Shown here: positions 33,066 through 43,048 of the stretch, piece after piece | Layout: each line of letters opens with the position of its first letter | How positions within the stretch are numbered: position 1 is the stretch's first letter | From: DASZBX01 sp035943635 | GTDB taxonomy: Bacteria; Actinomycetota; Actinomycetes; Streptomycetales; Catenulisporaceae | Length of the DNA stretch: 64,000 bases | Direction of reading: 5' to 3' | Assembly (NCBI GenBank): GCA_035943635.1 | Contig: DASZBX010000055.1 | Coordinates: 1-64,000 of the forward strand | Translations under genes and position numbers: made by a program | Notes under the pieces: generated by a model | Told to the model about the DNA's origin: nothing | The model's database searches: none | Seen by the model: only the letters and a program-made list of their open reading frames with translations

Positions 33066-33518
33066 ACCGCCCGGCCATATCCGGTCATCTATATCGGGCG
33101 CGCCGCCCGGCCCCGATCCCGCGCCCGGCCGGGCCTGCTGTGCGTCACCAGGATTGTACACACGGTACGGAAAATGCACCCGGACAAACTCCGGCATGTG
33201 GCTTCCGCACCGCAGATCCGCTCCCCGCCCGATGTCCGGACATTGCCGGCCCCGATCCGCCCGCACCCTCCGCAGGCCCGCTGATCAGGGCCGGGGCACG
33301 GACGGCGCAACGGTGCCCGCCTGGCGACCGCCCAGGTTGGTGCCCGACAGTTGCCAGACCCGAGCTTGCGGTAACATTTGACACACTTGAACCACTCCTA
33401 CCGCACCTGCCGGCAGGCGGGACGGGTCGTCCGCGGCCTTCGCCCCGCGGGCCGCCCCCCGGGGCGTGCGGGCGTGGTTCCCGACCTGGACGGTTGCCGG
33501 AGGCGAGGGAATACGCAG
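33066..33518 (+). promoter_or_regulatory. Gene-free region upstream of the GGDEF gene
   Basis: About 450 bp without a convincing ORF. It includes CGGTAACATTTGACAC near 33368-33383, with TAACAT as a possible -10 and TTGCCA about 15 bp before it; spacing is short, so the promoter is tentative. Confidence 0.35.
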
Positions 33519-35045
33519 GTGGATCGGGATGAGGAGATCTCGATTGGCCCCCCGGAGGAGGTCGCCCTCGTCCTGGGGTGGCTGCTGCGCGACGGGCAGC
33601 CCGAGCGCACCGCCTCGCTCGTGGACCGGGCGCTGGACCGGGACCCGCGGCAGGGCGGGGACGACGCCGCGGTCGCCCGGCTGCTGCTGATCAAGTTCGC
33701 CGCGCTGCTCAACCTCGAACGCCTGGACCTGTGCCCGGCCGTGGCCGACGCCGCACACAGCAGCCTGGGCCGCTGCGACGCGCCCGCGCTGCTGGGGGAG
33801 TTCCACGCCCTCTCCGGCGTGCTGGCCTACTTCCAGGGCGCGCTGGAACGCTGCGTGACCCACCTGGTCCGCGGCACCCGGGCCCTGGAGCGGGTCCGCG
33901 CGGACGACCACGACTCCGCCCTGGCCTGGCTGGACCTGTCCACCGCCTACTCCTACATCAGCTTCCACGAGGAGGCCGTGCAGACCCTGGCCCGGGCCCA
34001 GCAGGCCGCGGTGACCGCCGGGGACCCGGTCTCCTACTACGCCCACCCGGAGATCCGGGTCCGGCACGCGCTCTGGCTGGACTACCAGGGCGACACCGAA
34101 GGCTGCATCCGCGAGCTGACCGAGGTGTACACCACCATCGCGCCCGAGGACATAGAGGGCTTCAACCGGCCGCACCTGGCCTACGGCGGCGCCCGGCTGG
34201 CCGCCCTCGGCGTGCCGGTCGAGCGCAACCCGGCCTCGGTGCTCGCCGGCTATCCGCTGATCACCCCGGAGGAGCGGGCCCTGGCCCTGCTCACCGACGC
34301 CTGCCTGGCGATCGCCGACGGCCGCGCGGCCGAGGCGCTGGTCAGCCTGGACTCGCCGATGCTGAGCGGGATCATCTCGGACGCCGAGGTGCTCCGGGTG
34401 CGCGCGCTGGCCCTGGCCGCGGCCGGGGACTACAAGGCGGCGCTGAGCACGGAACGGGCCTCGGTGGCCGCTATAGTCAACGGCCCGGGCCGGCTCAACA
34501 GCCTCTACATCGAGGGCATCACGGCCCGGCTGGACCAGGACGAGCTGCGCCGCAGCCTGACCCGGTTCACCGACGAGGCGCACACCGACCCGCTCACCGG
34601 CCTGCCCAACCGCCGCCACCTGGAACGCTACGTCAGCGACCTGACCAGCCACGGCACCTACGGCACGATCGGGGTGGCGGACCTGAACGGCTTCAAGGCG
34701 ATCAACACCGTGCACGGCCACCTGTCCGGCGACGAGGTGCTCCAGCAGGTCGCCGCGCTGCTGACCCGGGCGATGCGGGCGGGCGACTTCCTGGCCCGGT
34801 ACGGCGGGGACGAGTTCGTGGTGATCCTGCCGGAGACCGGGCTGGACGAGGCCGCCGACATCAGCGAACGGCTGCTGACCGCGGTGGACCGGTTCGACTG
34901 GGCCACGATCGTGCCGTCCACCCCGGTCTCGCTGGCGATCGGCCTGGCCGAACTCGGCCCGCGGGTCGACTTCACCGCCGCGTTCCAGGTCGCGGACCTG
35001 GTGATGCTGCGCGAGAAGGCCGGCATGGCGGCCGGGGCGCGATAG
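33519..35045 (+). CDS. Diguanylate cyclase (GGDEF) with helical TPR-like sensor
   Basis: A 508-residue soluble protein; GTG 33519 chosen for GGAGGCGAGGG upstream and because the sequence before it is low-quality. Residues about 10-330 are all-helical with TPR-like periodicity (ALAWLDLSTAYSYISFHEEA). Then come DPLTGLPNRRHLERY and RYGGDEFVVILPET, the intact active site at 429-433. RAGD at 420-423 is exactly five residues before GGDEF, an I-site for product inhibition. No EAL domain or membrane helix is present. It should make c-di-GMP, which controls development in Streptomyces via BldD. Confidence 0.9.
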   Translation: MDRDEEISIGPPEEVALVLGWLLRDGQPERTASLVDRALDRDPRQGGDDAAVARLLLIKFAALLNLERLDLCPAVADAAHSSLGRCDAPALLGEFHALSGVLAYFQGALERCVTHLVRGTRALERVRADDHDSALAWLDLSTAYSYISFHEEAVQTLARAQQAAVTAGDPVSYYAHPEIRVRHALWLDYQGDTEGCIRELTEVYTTIAPEDIEGFNRPHLAYGGARLAALGVPVERNPASVLAGYPLITPEERALALLTDACLAIADGRAAEALVSLDSPMLSGIISDAEVLRVRALALAAAGDYKAALSTERASVAAIVNGPGRLNSLYIEGITARLDQDELRRSLTRFTDEAHTDPLTGLPNRRHLERYVSDLTSHGTYGTIGVADLNGFKAINTVHGHLSGDEVLQQVAALLTRAMRAGDFLARYGGDEFVVILPETGLDEAADISERLLTAVDRFDWATIVPSTPVSLAIGLAELGPRVDFTAAFQVADLVMLREKAGMAAGAR

Positions 35046-35192
35046 CGGTAGGCCGGTGGGCCGATCTGCCGCGGCCCGGCCGGTGTCATCGATTACTCAT
35101 CTCAACCTTCGGCCCGTTCCGGCGTCCTTGGTCAGTGCGCGGATGTGCTTCTGCGCGGGGGCGATTAGCCTTCCCAGGACAGGAGATCAGGA

Positions 35193-35888
35193 ATGGTCAT
35201 GAACACAGCAACGAAGCGGATAGCAGGGGCGGCGGCCATGGCCGTCGCCGTGGCCACGGCTCTGGCCGGGTGCGCCTCGCAGGCGGGGACCCAGGTTGCC
35301 GGGTCCTCAAGCCCGATCGGTTCGGCGCCACCGTCGCAGTCGACGGTCTCGGCCGCGCCGACCGTGACCCTGGGCACCGGGTCCGCCACACCGGTCCCGG
35401 GTGCCACGGCGAACGCCGAAAACCAGCCGGCCGGGCCCCCCGCGTGCACCGGGGCCCAGATCCGGCAGTCCACCGGCCCCCTCGGCGCCGCCATGGGCCA
35501 CCAGGGCGAAGCGCTGGTCTTCACCAATACCAGCGGCACCACCTGCACGATCACCGGCTATCCCGGCGCCACGGTGAGCAAGCCCGGCGGCAGCCACTGG
35601 GACGCGGCCCGGGTGCTGTCGAGCTACCTGGGCGGCGCGACCGGCCTGACTGCCCCGCCAGTGGTAACCCTGGCCCCGGGCGCGGCCGCCTCGGCCCTGC
35701 TGATGTGGACCGACGTCCAGGACCCGAGCGCACCCTGCCGGGCCAGCGGCTTCACCCAGCTGCAGACGACCACGCCGAACACCCAGTCCACGGTCACCTA
35801 CAACGCCGCCAACGGCGACTACAGCTGCGAGAACATGCAGGTCACACCGGTCGTCCCGGGAACCACCGGCGAGACGCAGCAGCAGTAG
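35193..35888 (+). CDS. DUF4232 lipoprotein
   Basis: A 231-residue lipoprotein: signal peptide ending in the lipobox LAGC (Cys about 27), Ser/Pro/Thr linker to about 80, then a DUF4232 domain. Diagnostic are ACTGAQIRQSTGPLGAAMGH, FTNTSGTTCTITGYPG, LLMWTDVQ and CRASGFTQL. The four Cys probably make two disulfides. Function is unknown; the domain is common in actinomycete secreted proteins. The ATG at 35193 or 35199 may be used. Confidence 0.9.
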   Translation: MVMNTATKRIAGAAAMAVAVATALAGCASQAGTQVAGSSSPIGSAPPSQSTVSAAPTVTLGTGSATPVPGATANAENQPAGPPACTGAQIRQSTGPLGAAMGHQGEALVFTNTSGTTCTITGYPGATVSKPGGSHWDAARVLSSYLGGATGLTAPPVVTLAPGAAASALLMWTDVQDPSAPCRASGFTQLQTTTPNTQSTVTYNAANGDYSCENMQVTPVVPGTTGETQQQ

Positions 35889-35953
35889 CGGGGCGCGGGC
35901 CGGGTCCGGGTCCGGGTCCGCACCGCGGTGAACCCCGCTCGACCAGGGAACCC

Positions 35954-35997
35954 GAAGGGCCGGACACGCCGCCGACGTGGCGTGTGTCCGGCCCTTC
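35954..35997. terminator. Bidirectional hairpin between DUF4232 and LCP genes
   Basis: GAAGGGCCGGACACGCC and GGCGTG-TGTCCGGCCCTTC form a stem of about 17 bp with a short bulge and an 8-nt loop. It lies exactly between two converging genes. Confidence 0.85.
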
Positions 35998-36026
35998 CCG
36001 ACGTTCCCGCGCCGACCGCCGCGCGC

Positions 36027-38201
36027 CTACTGGTGCGCGATCTTCAGGTTCCCGGACTCCACCGGGATGCACTCGCCGGTCGAGTCCGCGTTCGTCTCGT
36101 ACGACTCGGCCGGGGCGGCCGCCCCGCCCGACGGCGCGGCGCCGGAACTGCCGGCCGACGGGGCAGCCGCGGCCGAGTACGAACTGCCCGACTCGAAGTC
36201 GGTGCCGATCACCACGGTCACCTTGGCGTACTGGCTCGACTGCTGCACCTGGGTGGCCGGGATCTGCAGCGCCGCGGCCACGCCGTCGGCCTCGCCCTGG
36301 TCGCCGGACGGGTAGTACACGACCGTCTGGGCCGCGGTGCTGCTCGCGTCGCCGTCCGGCACCGCACGGGTGAACCCGGCCGAGTTCAGCGCCGTGGCCA
36401 CCGTGGAGGCCCGGCCGCCGACCCCGTTGCCGTTCACCACGTTCACCGAGACCTGGGACTTGTTCAGCCCGGCCGGCCCGGTCGGCAGGCTCGGCGTGGT
36501 CGGGGCCGTCGTGGCCGACGGCTTGGTCGCGCCGCTGTAGGACACGTCGTTCTGGATGTTCGTGAACATCTGCCCGGCGGCCGGCTGGTCCACCTGCACC
36601 CGGGCGTTGTTCGTCGGGTCCAGGGTCCACGGCATGGTCACGAACGTGATCGCCTTGTTCGGCACCTTGTTCAGGGCCGTCATCAGCCCTTCGAGGTTGC
36701 TCAGCCCGGTGAAGTTGTCGCTGACCGTGGTGGAGTGGGACGCCGCCTGGGCCAGGCCGAGCAGCGTCGAGACGTTGCTCAGGTTCAGCTTGGTGCGCAC
36801 CGTCTGCAGCATCTGGGTGAAGAAGTAGTGCGTGGTCTGCTCGCGGCCCAGGTCGGAGCCGTCGAAGAACGAGTCGCGGGTGCGCAGGAACTCCAGCGCC
36901 GTGTTGCCCTCGACCGTGCTGGTCCCGGCGGGCAGCTGCAGGCCCGAGTTCTTGTCGTGCACGGCCTTGGTCACGCAGACCGGCACGCCGCCGAGCGCGT
37001 TGGACATGCTCACCACGCCGCTGAAGTCGAACATGATGTACCCGGTGATCGTGATGCCGGTCAGGGCGTTGACGGCCGCGACCTGGCACTCCGGGCCGAA
37101 CTGGAGCGCGGAGTTGATCGTGCCCTGGAAGTGCCCGGTGACGTTGACCGCGCCCGAGTTGTCCGTGGTGCAGTGCGGGACGTTGGTCAGGGTGTCCCGC
37201 GGGATCGACATGACGGTCGCGTTGGTCCGGTCGGCGGAGACGTGCAGGACCAGTTCGCCGTCCGCGTTCGCCCCGGCCGCCGAACCCTGGCAGTCCCCGC
37301 CCAGGGTGCAGTCCGAGGCGGTGTCCCGGGTGTCCGAGCCCAGCAGCAGGATGTTCATCGCGGTGTTGCCGTACGGGTCGGTCGGCAGCGCGGACTGGTG
37401 GACGTTGCCCGGGGTCAGCGGGGTGTGCTTGAGCGAGCCGATCGTCGAGGCGTAGACGTAGTAGAAGCCCGCCGCGCCGAGCACCAGGACGAAGCCGACG
37501 CTGATGGCGACCCACTTGGTGGCCGTGCGGCTGCGCGAGCGCTTCTTGGCCTTCCCGCCGTTCATCGCGGCCCGGGCCTTGCCGCTCGGGTCCAGCTCGT
37601 TCAGGTCCAGGTCGTGGTTGATCCGGCCGTTGACCGCGGTCGCGGCCAGGCCGTCCGCGCCGGCCCGGCCGCGCCCGCGCCGGGCCATGCTGTCGTACTC
37701 CTCCTCGGGACGGGAGCCGTCCCGGCCGCCGCGCCCGCCCGGCCCGCCCGCGCCGCCCGGCCGGCCCCGGTACCCGGCCGGATCGTCGTAGCCGGGCTGC
37801 CACGGGTCCGGCCCCTGTCCTTGGCCCTGCCCCGGCCGCCAGGCGTCACCGCCGCCCTGGCCGGGCGGCTGGCTGCCCTGGCCGCCGTAGCCGCGCCCGC
37901 CCTGCGCCGGACCCGGCCGCCCGCTCGGCGCGGACCAGGGGCGCTGGTTCGGCTCGTACGGGTCGCGCGGCGGCTGCCCGCCCTGCGGCTGCTCCGGCCG
38001 GTACGGGTCCTCGCCGTCGCGGTGGTATCCGCCGCCCCCGCGGCCCTGGTTCGGCGGCGGCTGCTGGCGGCGGTAGGGGTCCTGCCCGTACGGGTCCGAC
38101 CCGTAAGCGCCCTGGTCGCCTCGGTCGCGGCGGCCCCGGCGTCCGTCCTCGGGCGGCTCCGACTGTGGGTCGCGCGAGTACCAGGTGCGGTCGTCGCTCA
38201 T
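36027..38201 (-). CDS. LytR-CpsA-Psr (LCP) family cell-wall glycopolymer ligase with LytR_C domain
   Basis: A 724-residue membrane protein. Residues 1-190 are a long cytoplasmic Gly/Pro/Arg/Gln-rich tail (QGQGQGPDPWQPG), 234-256 the single TM helix, and about 290-450 the LCP domain: MNILLLGSDTRD, ATVMSIPRDT, EFLRTRDSFFDGSDLGREQ. LytR_C follows (VSVNVVNGNGVGGRASTVA) and a Ser/Ala-rich end. LCP enzymes transfer lipid-linked polymers (teichoic acid, arabinogalactan) to peptidoglycan. ATG 38201 has GGAAGGAC upstream. The Arg of the R-D pairs is present, consistent with activity. Confidence 0.93.
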   Translation of the reverse strand: MSDDRTWYSRDPQSEPPEDGRRGRRDRGDQGAYGSDPYGQDPYRRQQPPPNQGRGGGGYHRDGEDPYRPEQPQGGQPPRDPYEPNQRPWSAPSGRPGPAQGGRGYGGQGSQPPGQGGGDAWRPGQGQGQGPDPWQPGYDDPAGYRGRPGGAGGPGGRGGRDGSRPEEEYDSMARRGRGRAGADGLAATAVNGRINHDLDLNELDPSGKARAAMNGGKAKKRSRSRTATKWVAISVGFVLVLGAAGFYYVYASTIGSLKHTPLTPGNVHQSALPTDPYGNTAMNILLLGSDTRDTASDCTLGGDCQGSAAGANADGELVLHVSADRTNATVMSIPRDTLTNVPHCTTDNSGAVNVTGHFQGTINSALQFGPECQVAAVNALTGITITGYIMFDFSGVVSMSNALGGVPVCVTKAVHDKNSGLQLPAGTSTVEGNTALEFLRTRDSFFDGSDLGREQTTHYFFTQMLQTVRTKLNLSNVSTLLGLAQAASHSTTVSDNFTGLSNLEGLMTALNKVPNKAITFVTMPWTLDPTNNARVQVDQPAAGQMFTNIQNDVSYSGATKPSATTAPTTPSLPTGPAGLNKSQVSVNVVNGNGVGGRASTVATALNSAGFTRAVPDGDASSTAAQTVVYYPSGDQGEADGVAAALQIPATQVQQSSQYAKVTVVIGTDFESGSSYSAAAAPSAGSSGAAPSGGAAAPAESYETNADSTGECIPVESGNLKIAHQ

Positions 38202-38698
38202 CAGGCAGGCGTCCTTCCCAAAAGCTGGCGTGCGTGCGACGGGATCCCGTTGCCCGCCCTTAAGCACTCGTAAGGTTGTTGTCCACATACAGGACGAAGA
38301 GGATGCCGAGTCGGTTGCGCTCCACGGCTACAGTCTCGTCTCGGCTGCGCTACAAATCTCCCAGGTGAACAACCTTTCAAGCTGCGGCGGCGTCCGGACG
38401 GCGCCGATGTGTGATCTTCGCACGGACCCGGCCCGCCCGGTCAAACCGGCCCGGCCCGCACCGGCCCGCAACGGCCGTAATGTCCGCCGTAACAACTCCC
38501 GCGGTATGAAGCCGGGCCGGGCGGGGCAGGAGAGGTCGGAACCGCCGCGCCCGCGGCGGCTCGCGGTTGCGCAGAACGCCGGCAACCGGTGCACTGGAAG
38601 GCAGGAGAGAACCGATCCGAGGAGTCGACGCCGACACCGACGGTCCGCTCCCCGTCCTCCGGGCGGGAGCCGGCCGTTGTAAGGAGTGGTCGAGCAGG
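38202..38698. promoter_or_regulatory. Divergent promoter region, LCP gene and egtA
   Basis: About 500 bp with no credible gene. AAGGAG (38681-38686) lies ahead of egtA. No clear operator or riboswitch seen. Confidence 0.5.
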
Positions 38699-40363
38699 AT
38701 GAACAACACCACTGTCCCCGACCCGGACACCGGGGCCGGGCCGATCGGCGAGGCGGAGGCCGAGGAGCACGTCTCCGGCATCTGCTTCAAGCACGGACCG
38801 CCCCGCCGGGTCGGGATCGAACTGGAATGGCTGGTGCACGACGCGCACGACCCCGCCCGCCCGGTCGCCCCGGACCGGCTGACCGCGGCCCTCGCGGCCG
38901 CCGGAACCCGGCCGCTGTCCGGCGCGATGACCCTGGAACCCGGCGGCCAGTGGGAGCTGAGCTCCGCGCCGGGCGAGTCCCTGGGCCGATGTCTGGACGA
39001 GACCGAACGCGACCTGGACCGGATGCGCGCGGCCGCCGCGGCCGCCGGACTGCGGCTGGTGGGCTTCGGCACCGAGCCGGACCTGCCGCCCGAACGCACG
39101 CTGCACCTGCCGCGCTACGCGGCGATGGAGGAGTTCTTCGACCGCTCCGGCCGGTGGGGCCGGGTGATGATGTGCTCCTCCGCCTCCGTCCAGGTCAACC
39201 TGGACGCCGGCCTGGCCCCCGGCGGCCCGCTGGGCCAGCGCGAACGCTGGGACCTGCTGCACGGACTGGCCCCGGTCCTGGTGGCCGCCTTCGCCAACTC
39301 CCCCCTGCTGCGCGGCCGGCCGACCGGCTGGCGCTCGACCCGCCAGGCCGTCTGGGCCCGGCTGGACGCCGGCCGCACCCTCGCCCCGGCCCTGCCCGCC
39401 CGGGCCGCCGGGACCGGCGCCGACGGAGCCGGACTGACCGACCTGCGCACCGCGTGGACGGACTACGTCCTGAACGCCCACGTCCTGTGCATCCGCCGCC
39501 CGGACGGCCCGTGGACCGTCCCGCGCGGCCTGACCTTCCGGGACTGGCTGCGCGCGGCCGGCCCGGACCGGCCCACCCGGGCCGATCTGGACTACCACCT
39601 GAGCACCCTGTTCCCGCCGGTCCGCCCGCGCGGCCACTTCGAGCTGCGGGTCGTCGACGCGCAGCAGGGCGACGCCTGGCAGGTGGTGGCCGCCCTGGTC
39701 ACGGCCCTGCTGGACGACCCGGCTGCCGCCGACGCGGCCCGCGCCGCGCTCGAACCCCTGCGCGCGGTCGGCGAGCCGGGGACGGCGCAGCCCGGGTCCG
39801 TCACCGCGGCCGACACCGGCCCGCGTTCGCCGCTGTGGCTGCGCGCGGCCCGGCTCGGCCTGTCCGACCCGGACCTGCAGGCCGCCGCCGAGACCTGCTT
39901 CGACCTGGCCCTGGCCGCCCTGCCCCGGCTGGCCGCGCCGGCCCGGGCGACCGAGACGGTGGCCGAGTTCGCCGAACGCTACGTCCGGCGCGGCCGGTGC
40001 CCCGCGGACGACCTCCTGGAAACCCGGACCGGGACCGAGGTCCGGACCGGGAGCGACGGCCGGACCGGGAGCGACGGCCGGACCGGCCCGACCCACGTGG
40101 TCGCCTGGCCCGCCCGCGCCGACCGCACTGAGCAGGCCGATCGCGGAGAAGCGGCCGATCACGCTGACCACGCCGGTCGGTCGGATCGTCTCGCCCCGGC
40201 CGATCGCGCCGACCACGCCGATCACGCAGGCCGGTCCGATCGCCTCGACCCGGTCGACCGGTCAGTCCACGCCGACCGGTCCGACCACGCCGACCGAACC
40301 GCCGGTTCCGACCGGGCCGCGCGCCCCGAACCGCGCCGAGCCGAGGAGATATCATGGTCCTGA
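38699..40363 (+). CDS. egtA: Glutamate-cysteine ligase EgtA (ergothioneine pathway)
   Basis: A 554-residue GCS2-type enzyme making gamma-glutamylcysteine. RVGIELEWLVHD, TLEPGGQWELSSAP, MCSSASVQVNLDAG and HFELRVVDAQ are family signatures. ATG at 38699. The C-terminal 100 residues are an Asp/Arg/His/Ala-rich repeat tail (ADHADHAGRSDRL twice) not expected in EgtA, encoded by DNA repeats. The gene overlaps egtB by 10 bp, so the four egt genes form an operon. Confidence 0.93.
   Translation: MNNTTVPDPDTGAGPIGEAEAEEHVSGICFKHGPPRRVGIELEWLVHDAHDPARPVAPDRLTAALAAAGTRPLSGAMTLEPGGQWELSSAPGESLGRCLDETERDLDRMRAAAAAAGLRLVGFGTEPDLPPERTLHLPRYAAMEEFFDRSGRWGRVMMCSSASVQVNLDAGLAPGGPLGQRERWDLLHGLAPVLVAAFANSPLLRGRPTGWRSTRQAVWARLDAGRTLAPALPARAAGTGADGAGLTDLRTAWTDYVLNAHVLCIRRPDGPWTVPRGLTFRDWLRAAGPDRPTRADLDYHLSTLFPPVRPRGHFELRVVDAQQGDAWQVVAALVTALLDDPAAADAARAALEPLRAVGEPGTAQPGSVTAADTGPRSPLWLRAARLGLSDPDLQAAAETCFDLALAALPRLAAPARATETVAEFAERYVRRGRCPADDLLETRTGTEVRTGSDGRTGSDGRTGPTHVVAWPARADRTEQADRGEAADHADHAGRSDRLAPADRADHADHAGRSDRLDPVDRSVHADRSDHADRTAGSDRAARPEPRRAEEISWS
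40040..40330 (+). repeat. Tandem repeats in the 3' end of egtA
   Basis: Two exact 18-bp units (GGACCGGGAGCGACGGCC) near 40045-40083 code for RTGSDG. From about 40115 imperfect 40-60-bp units code for ADHADHAGRSDRL-type blocks. Confidence 0.85.
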
Positions 40364-41721
40364 CCACTGAGTCGGCCGCCGGGCCGGCCACCGGGCCGGC
40401 CATCCGCGACCGGGTCGCCGGGGTGTTGGAGACGGCCCGCCGGCGCTCGGCCGAACTGACCGGGTGCGTGGACGAGGCCGACCTGGTCCGCCAGCACTCC
40501 CCGCTGATGTCGCCGCTGGTCTGGGACCTGGCGCACATCGGCAACCAGGAGGAGCTGTGGCTGCTGCGCGAGGTCGGCGGCCGCGAGCCGATGCGCCCGG
40601 AGATCGACCCGATCTACGACGCCTTCGAACACCCCCGGGCCGAGCGTCCGACCCTGCCGCTGCTGACCCCGGCCGAGGCCCGCGGGTACGTCGCCGAGGT
40701 GCGCGGCCGGGTGCTGGACGTGCTCGACCGGGTCCGGTTCGAGGGCGCGCCGCTGCTGGAGAACGCCTTCGCCTTCGGCCTGGTCGCCCAGCACGAACAG
40801 CAGCATGACGAGACCATGCTCGCCACCCTGCAACTGCGCACCGGCGAACCGGTCCTGGTCCGTCCGGCCCCGCCGAAACCGCAGTTCGGCGGCGCGGCGG
40901 TCTGGCCCGGACCGGCCGAGGCGCTGATCCCGGGCGGACCGTTCGTCATGGGCACCGACACCGAACCCTGGGCCCTGGACAACGAGCGCCCGGCGCACGA
41001 GGTTCACGTCCCGGCGTTCTACCTGGACACCACGCCCGTGACCAACGCCGCGTACACCGAGTTCATCGCGGACGGCGGCTACGACCAGGCCCGCTTCTGG
41101 TCGCCCGAGGGCTGGGCGCACCGGCAGTCGGCCGGCTTGTCCGCGCCGCTGTTCTGGCAACGCGACGGCGGCCGGTGGCTACGCCGCCGTTTCGGCGTGG
41201 TCGAGCCGGTGCCGCCGCAGGAGCCGGTAGTGCACGTGTGCTACTACGAGGCCCAGGCGTACGCCGCGTGGGCCGGGCGCCGGCTGCCGACGGAGGCCGA
41301 GTGGGAGAAGGCCGCCCGGCACGACCCGGCCGCCGGCCGCTCCCGCCGCTACCCCTGGGGCGACCAGGACCCGACGCCCGAGCTCGCGAACCTGGGCCAG
41401 CGGTACCTGCAACCGGCCGAGGCGGGCAGCTACCCGGCCGGCGCCTCCCCGCACGGGGTCCGGCAGCTGATCGGCGACGTCTGGGAGTGGACCAGCAGCG
41501 ACTTCCGCGGCTACCCGGGCTTCGTGGCCTGGCCGTACCGGGAGTACTCGGAGGTCTTCTTCGGCCCGGACTACAAGGTGCTGCGCGGCGGCTCGTTCGC
41601 CGTGGACAAGGTCGCCTGCCGGGGCACGTTCCGCAATTGGGACTACCCGATCCGGCGGCAGATCTTCAGCGGCTTGCGTACCGCCCGGGACGCCGGCCCC
41701 GAGCACCGGGAGGCCGTCTGA
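40354..41721 (+). CDS. egtB: Hercynylcysteine-sulfoxide synthase EgtB
   Basis: A 455-residue non-heme iron sulfoxide synthase. The DinB-like N-terminus carries the three iron His: His61 (WDLAHIGNQEE), His147 and His151 (QHEQQHDET). The C-terminal half is an FGE-sulfatase-like lectin fold (VPAFYLDTTPVTNAAY, RLPTEAEWEKAARHD, GDVWEWTSSDF, VLRGGSFA). It joins hercynine to gamma-glutamylcysteine with O2. The start codon is inside the egtA end; the stop overlaps egtC (TGATG). Confidence 0.95.
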   Translation: MVLTTESAAGPATGPAIRDRVAGVLETARRRSAELTGCVDEADLVRQHSPLMSPLVWDLAHIGNQEELWLLREVGGREPMRPEIDPIYDAFEHPRAERPTLPLLTPAEARGYVAEVRGRVLDVLDRVRFEGAPLLENAFAFGLVAQHEQQHDETMLATLQLRTGEPVLVRPAPPKPQFGGAAVWPGPAEALIPGGPFVMGTDTEPWALDNERPAHEVHVPAFYLDTTPVTNAAYTEFIADGGYDQARFWSPEGWAHRQSAGLSAPLFWQRDGGRWLRRRFGVVEPVPPQEPVVHVCYYEAQAYAAWAGRRLPTEAEWEKAARHDPAAGRSRRYPWGDQDPTPELANLGQRYLQPAEAGSYPAGASPHGVRQLIGDVWEWTSSDFRGYPGFVAWPYREYSEVFFGPDYKVLRGGSFAVDKVACRGTFRNWDYPIRRQIFSGLRTARDAGPEHREAV

Positions 41722-42758
41722 TGTGCCGCCACCTGGCTTATCTCGGCCCGCCGGCCGCCCTGCGGGACCTGGTGATCGAACCGGAGTACGGCCTGTACCG
41801 GCAGAGCTGGGCCCCGCGTAACCAGCGCAACGGCACGGTCAACGCCGACGGGTTCGGCGTCGGCTGGTACGCCCCCGGCGACCCGGTCCCGGCCCGCTAC
41901 CGCCGGGAGGGCCCGATCTGGGCCGACCGCTCCTTCGCCGATCTGGCCCGGGTCACCCGCAGCACGGCCGTGCTGGCCGCGGTCCGCAGCGCCACCGAGG
42001 GCACCGCGGCCGGCGCCGAGGCGGCCGCGCCGTACGGCGCCGGACGGTGGCTGTTCAGCCTGAACGGCGCGATCGGCGGCTGGCCCGACTCGGTCGCCGA
42101 CCTGGCCGGCCGCCGGCTGAGCCCCGGCGACCTGCTCCGGCTGGAGGCCCGGTGCGACGCGGCGTTCGTCTGGGCGTTGGTCCGCCGCCGGCTGGAAGAC
42201 GGGGCCGACCCGGCCGACGCACTGACCGAGGTGGTCGCCGACATCGCCGGGTGCACCACCGCGCGGCTGAACCTGCTGCTCACCGACGGCGAGGTGATCG
42301 CCGCGACCACCTGGGGCGACGTGCTCGGCTACCGTTTCGGCCCGGCCGGGGTCCTGGTCGCCTCCGAGGCCCCCGACGACTCCCCGGACTGGACCGACCT
42401 GCCCGACGCGACCCTGCTGCGGGCCACCCGCGACGGGCTTGAGCTGCGATCGCTGATCGTCGGATCGGGCGAGGCGGCTGAGTCGGGCGAGTTGGCCGAG
42501 GCGGCCAAGGCGGGCGAGTCGGGCGCGTCCGCTGACTCGGCCGCGTCCGCCGGGTCGGCCAAGGCGGCCGCGCCCGCAACGGCGACCATCTCCATGACCG
42601 TCCCACTCGGCTCCACGGCTGTTCCCTCACGCTCCGCGTCTGGCCTGGGCCGGTCCGCGCCCGATTCGTCGCACCCGAACCCGACCGGCCCAGCTGCCGC
42701 GGACGACGGCCCGCCAGGCACGACGCCGACCAGCCGGGATTTCCTGCGCGTGAACTAG
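41721..42758 (+). CDS. egtC: Gamma-glutamyl hercynylcysteine S-oxide hydrolase EgtC
   Basis: A 345-residue class II glutamine-amidohydrolase-fold protein. Met1 is followed by the catalytic Cys2 (MCRHLAYLGPP); NADGFGVGWY and FSLNGAIGG are family motifs (usual FxHNG is FSLNG here). It removes the glutamyl group from the EgtB product. The last ~95 residues are a low-complexity Ala/Ser/Glu tail, like that of EgtA, and are probably disordered. Confidence 0.93.
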   Translation: MCRHLAYLGPPAALRDLVIEPEYGLYRQSWAPRNQRNGTVNADGFGVGWYAPGDPVPARYRREGPIWADRSFADLARVTRSTAVLAAVRSATEGTAAGAEAAAPYGAGRWLFSLNGAIGGWPDSVADLAGRRLSPGDLLRLEARCDAAFVWALVRRRLEDGADPADALTEVVADIAGCTTARLNLLLTDGEVIAATTWGDVLGYRFGPAGVLVASEAPDDSPDWTDLPDATLLRATRDGLELRSLIVGSGEAAESGELAEAAKAGESGASADSAASAGSAKAAAPATATISMTVPLGSTAVPSRSASGLGRSAPDSSHPNPTGPAAADDGPPGTTPTSRDFLRVN

Positions 42759-43048
42759 CCCCCGTCGCACCCGGACCGTTGCCCACCGCGGCGCGGTCCG
42801 GTCGCCACCGCAGTCCGCCGCCGGATCCGGCCCAGGCCGGGCTCCTCCCGCATGGATGCGCCCGCCCTCGCCCGAGGTCATCAGCCCTCACCCGGCCGCA
42901 CCCGACACCGTCCCCACGCCATCCGACCATGCCATCCGACCATGCCCTCACTGACCAGAGCCCTCGCCTCCGCCATATCACTCGCGCCCGATATGTCCGG
43001 ACCGACTCCTCCGTCACCTGTCACCTCACACCCGAAGGAACCGAAGCC
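42759..43048 (+). other. egtC-egtD spacer with a 13-bp tandem duplication
   Basis: 290 bp; GCCATCCGACCAT occurs twice in tandem at 42918-42943. GAAGGA precedes egtD. Confidence 0.6.
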
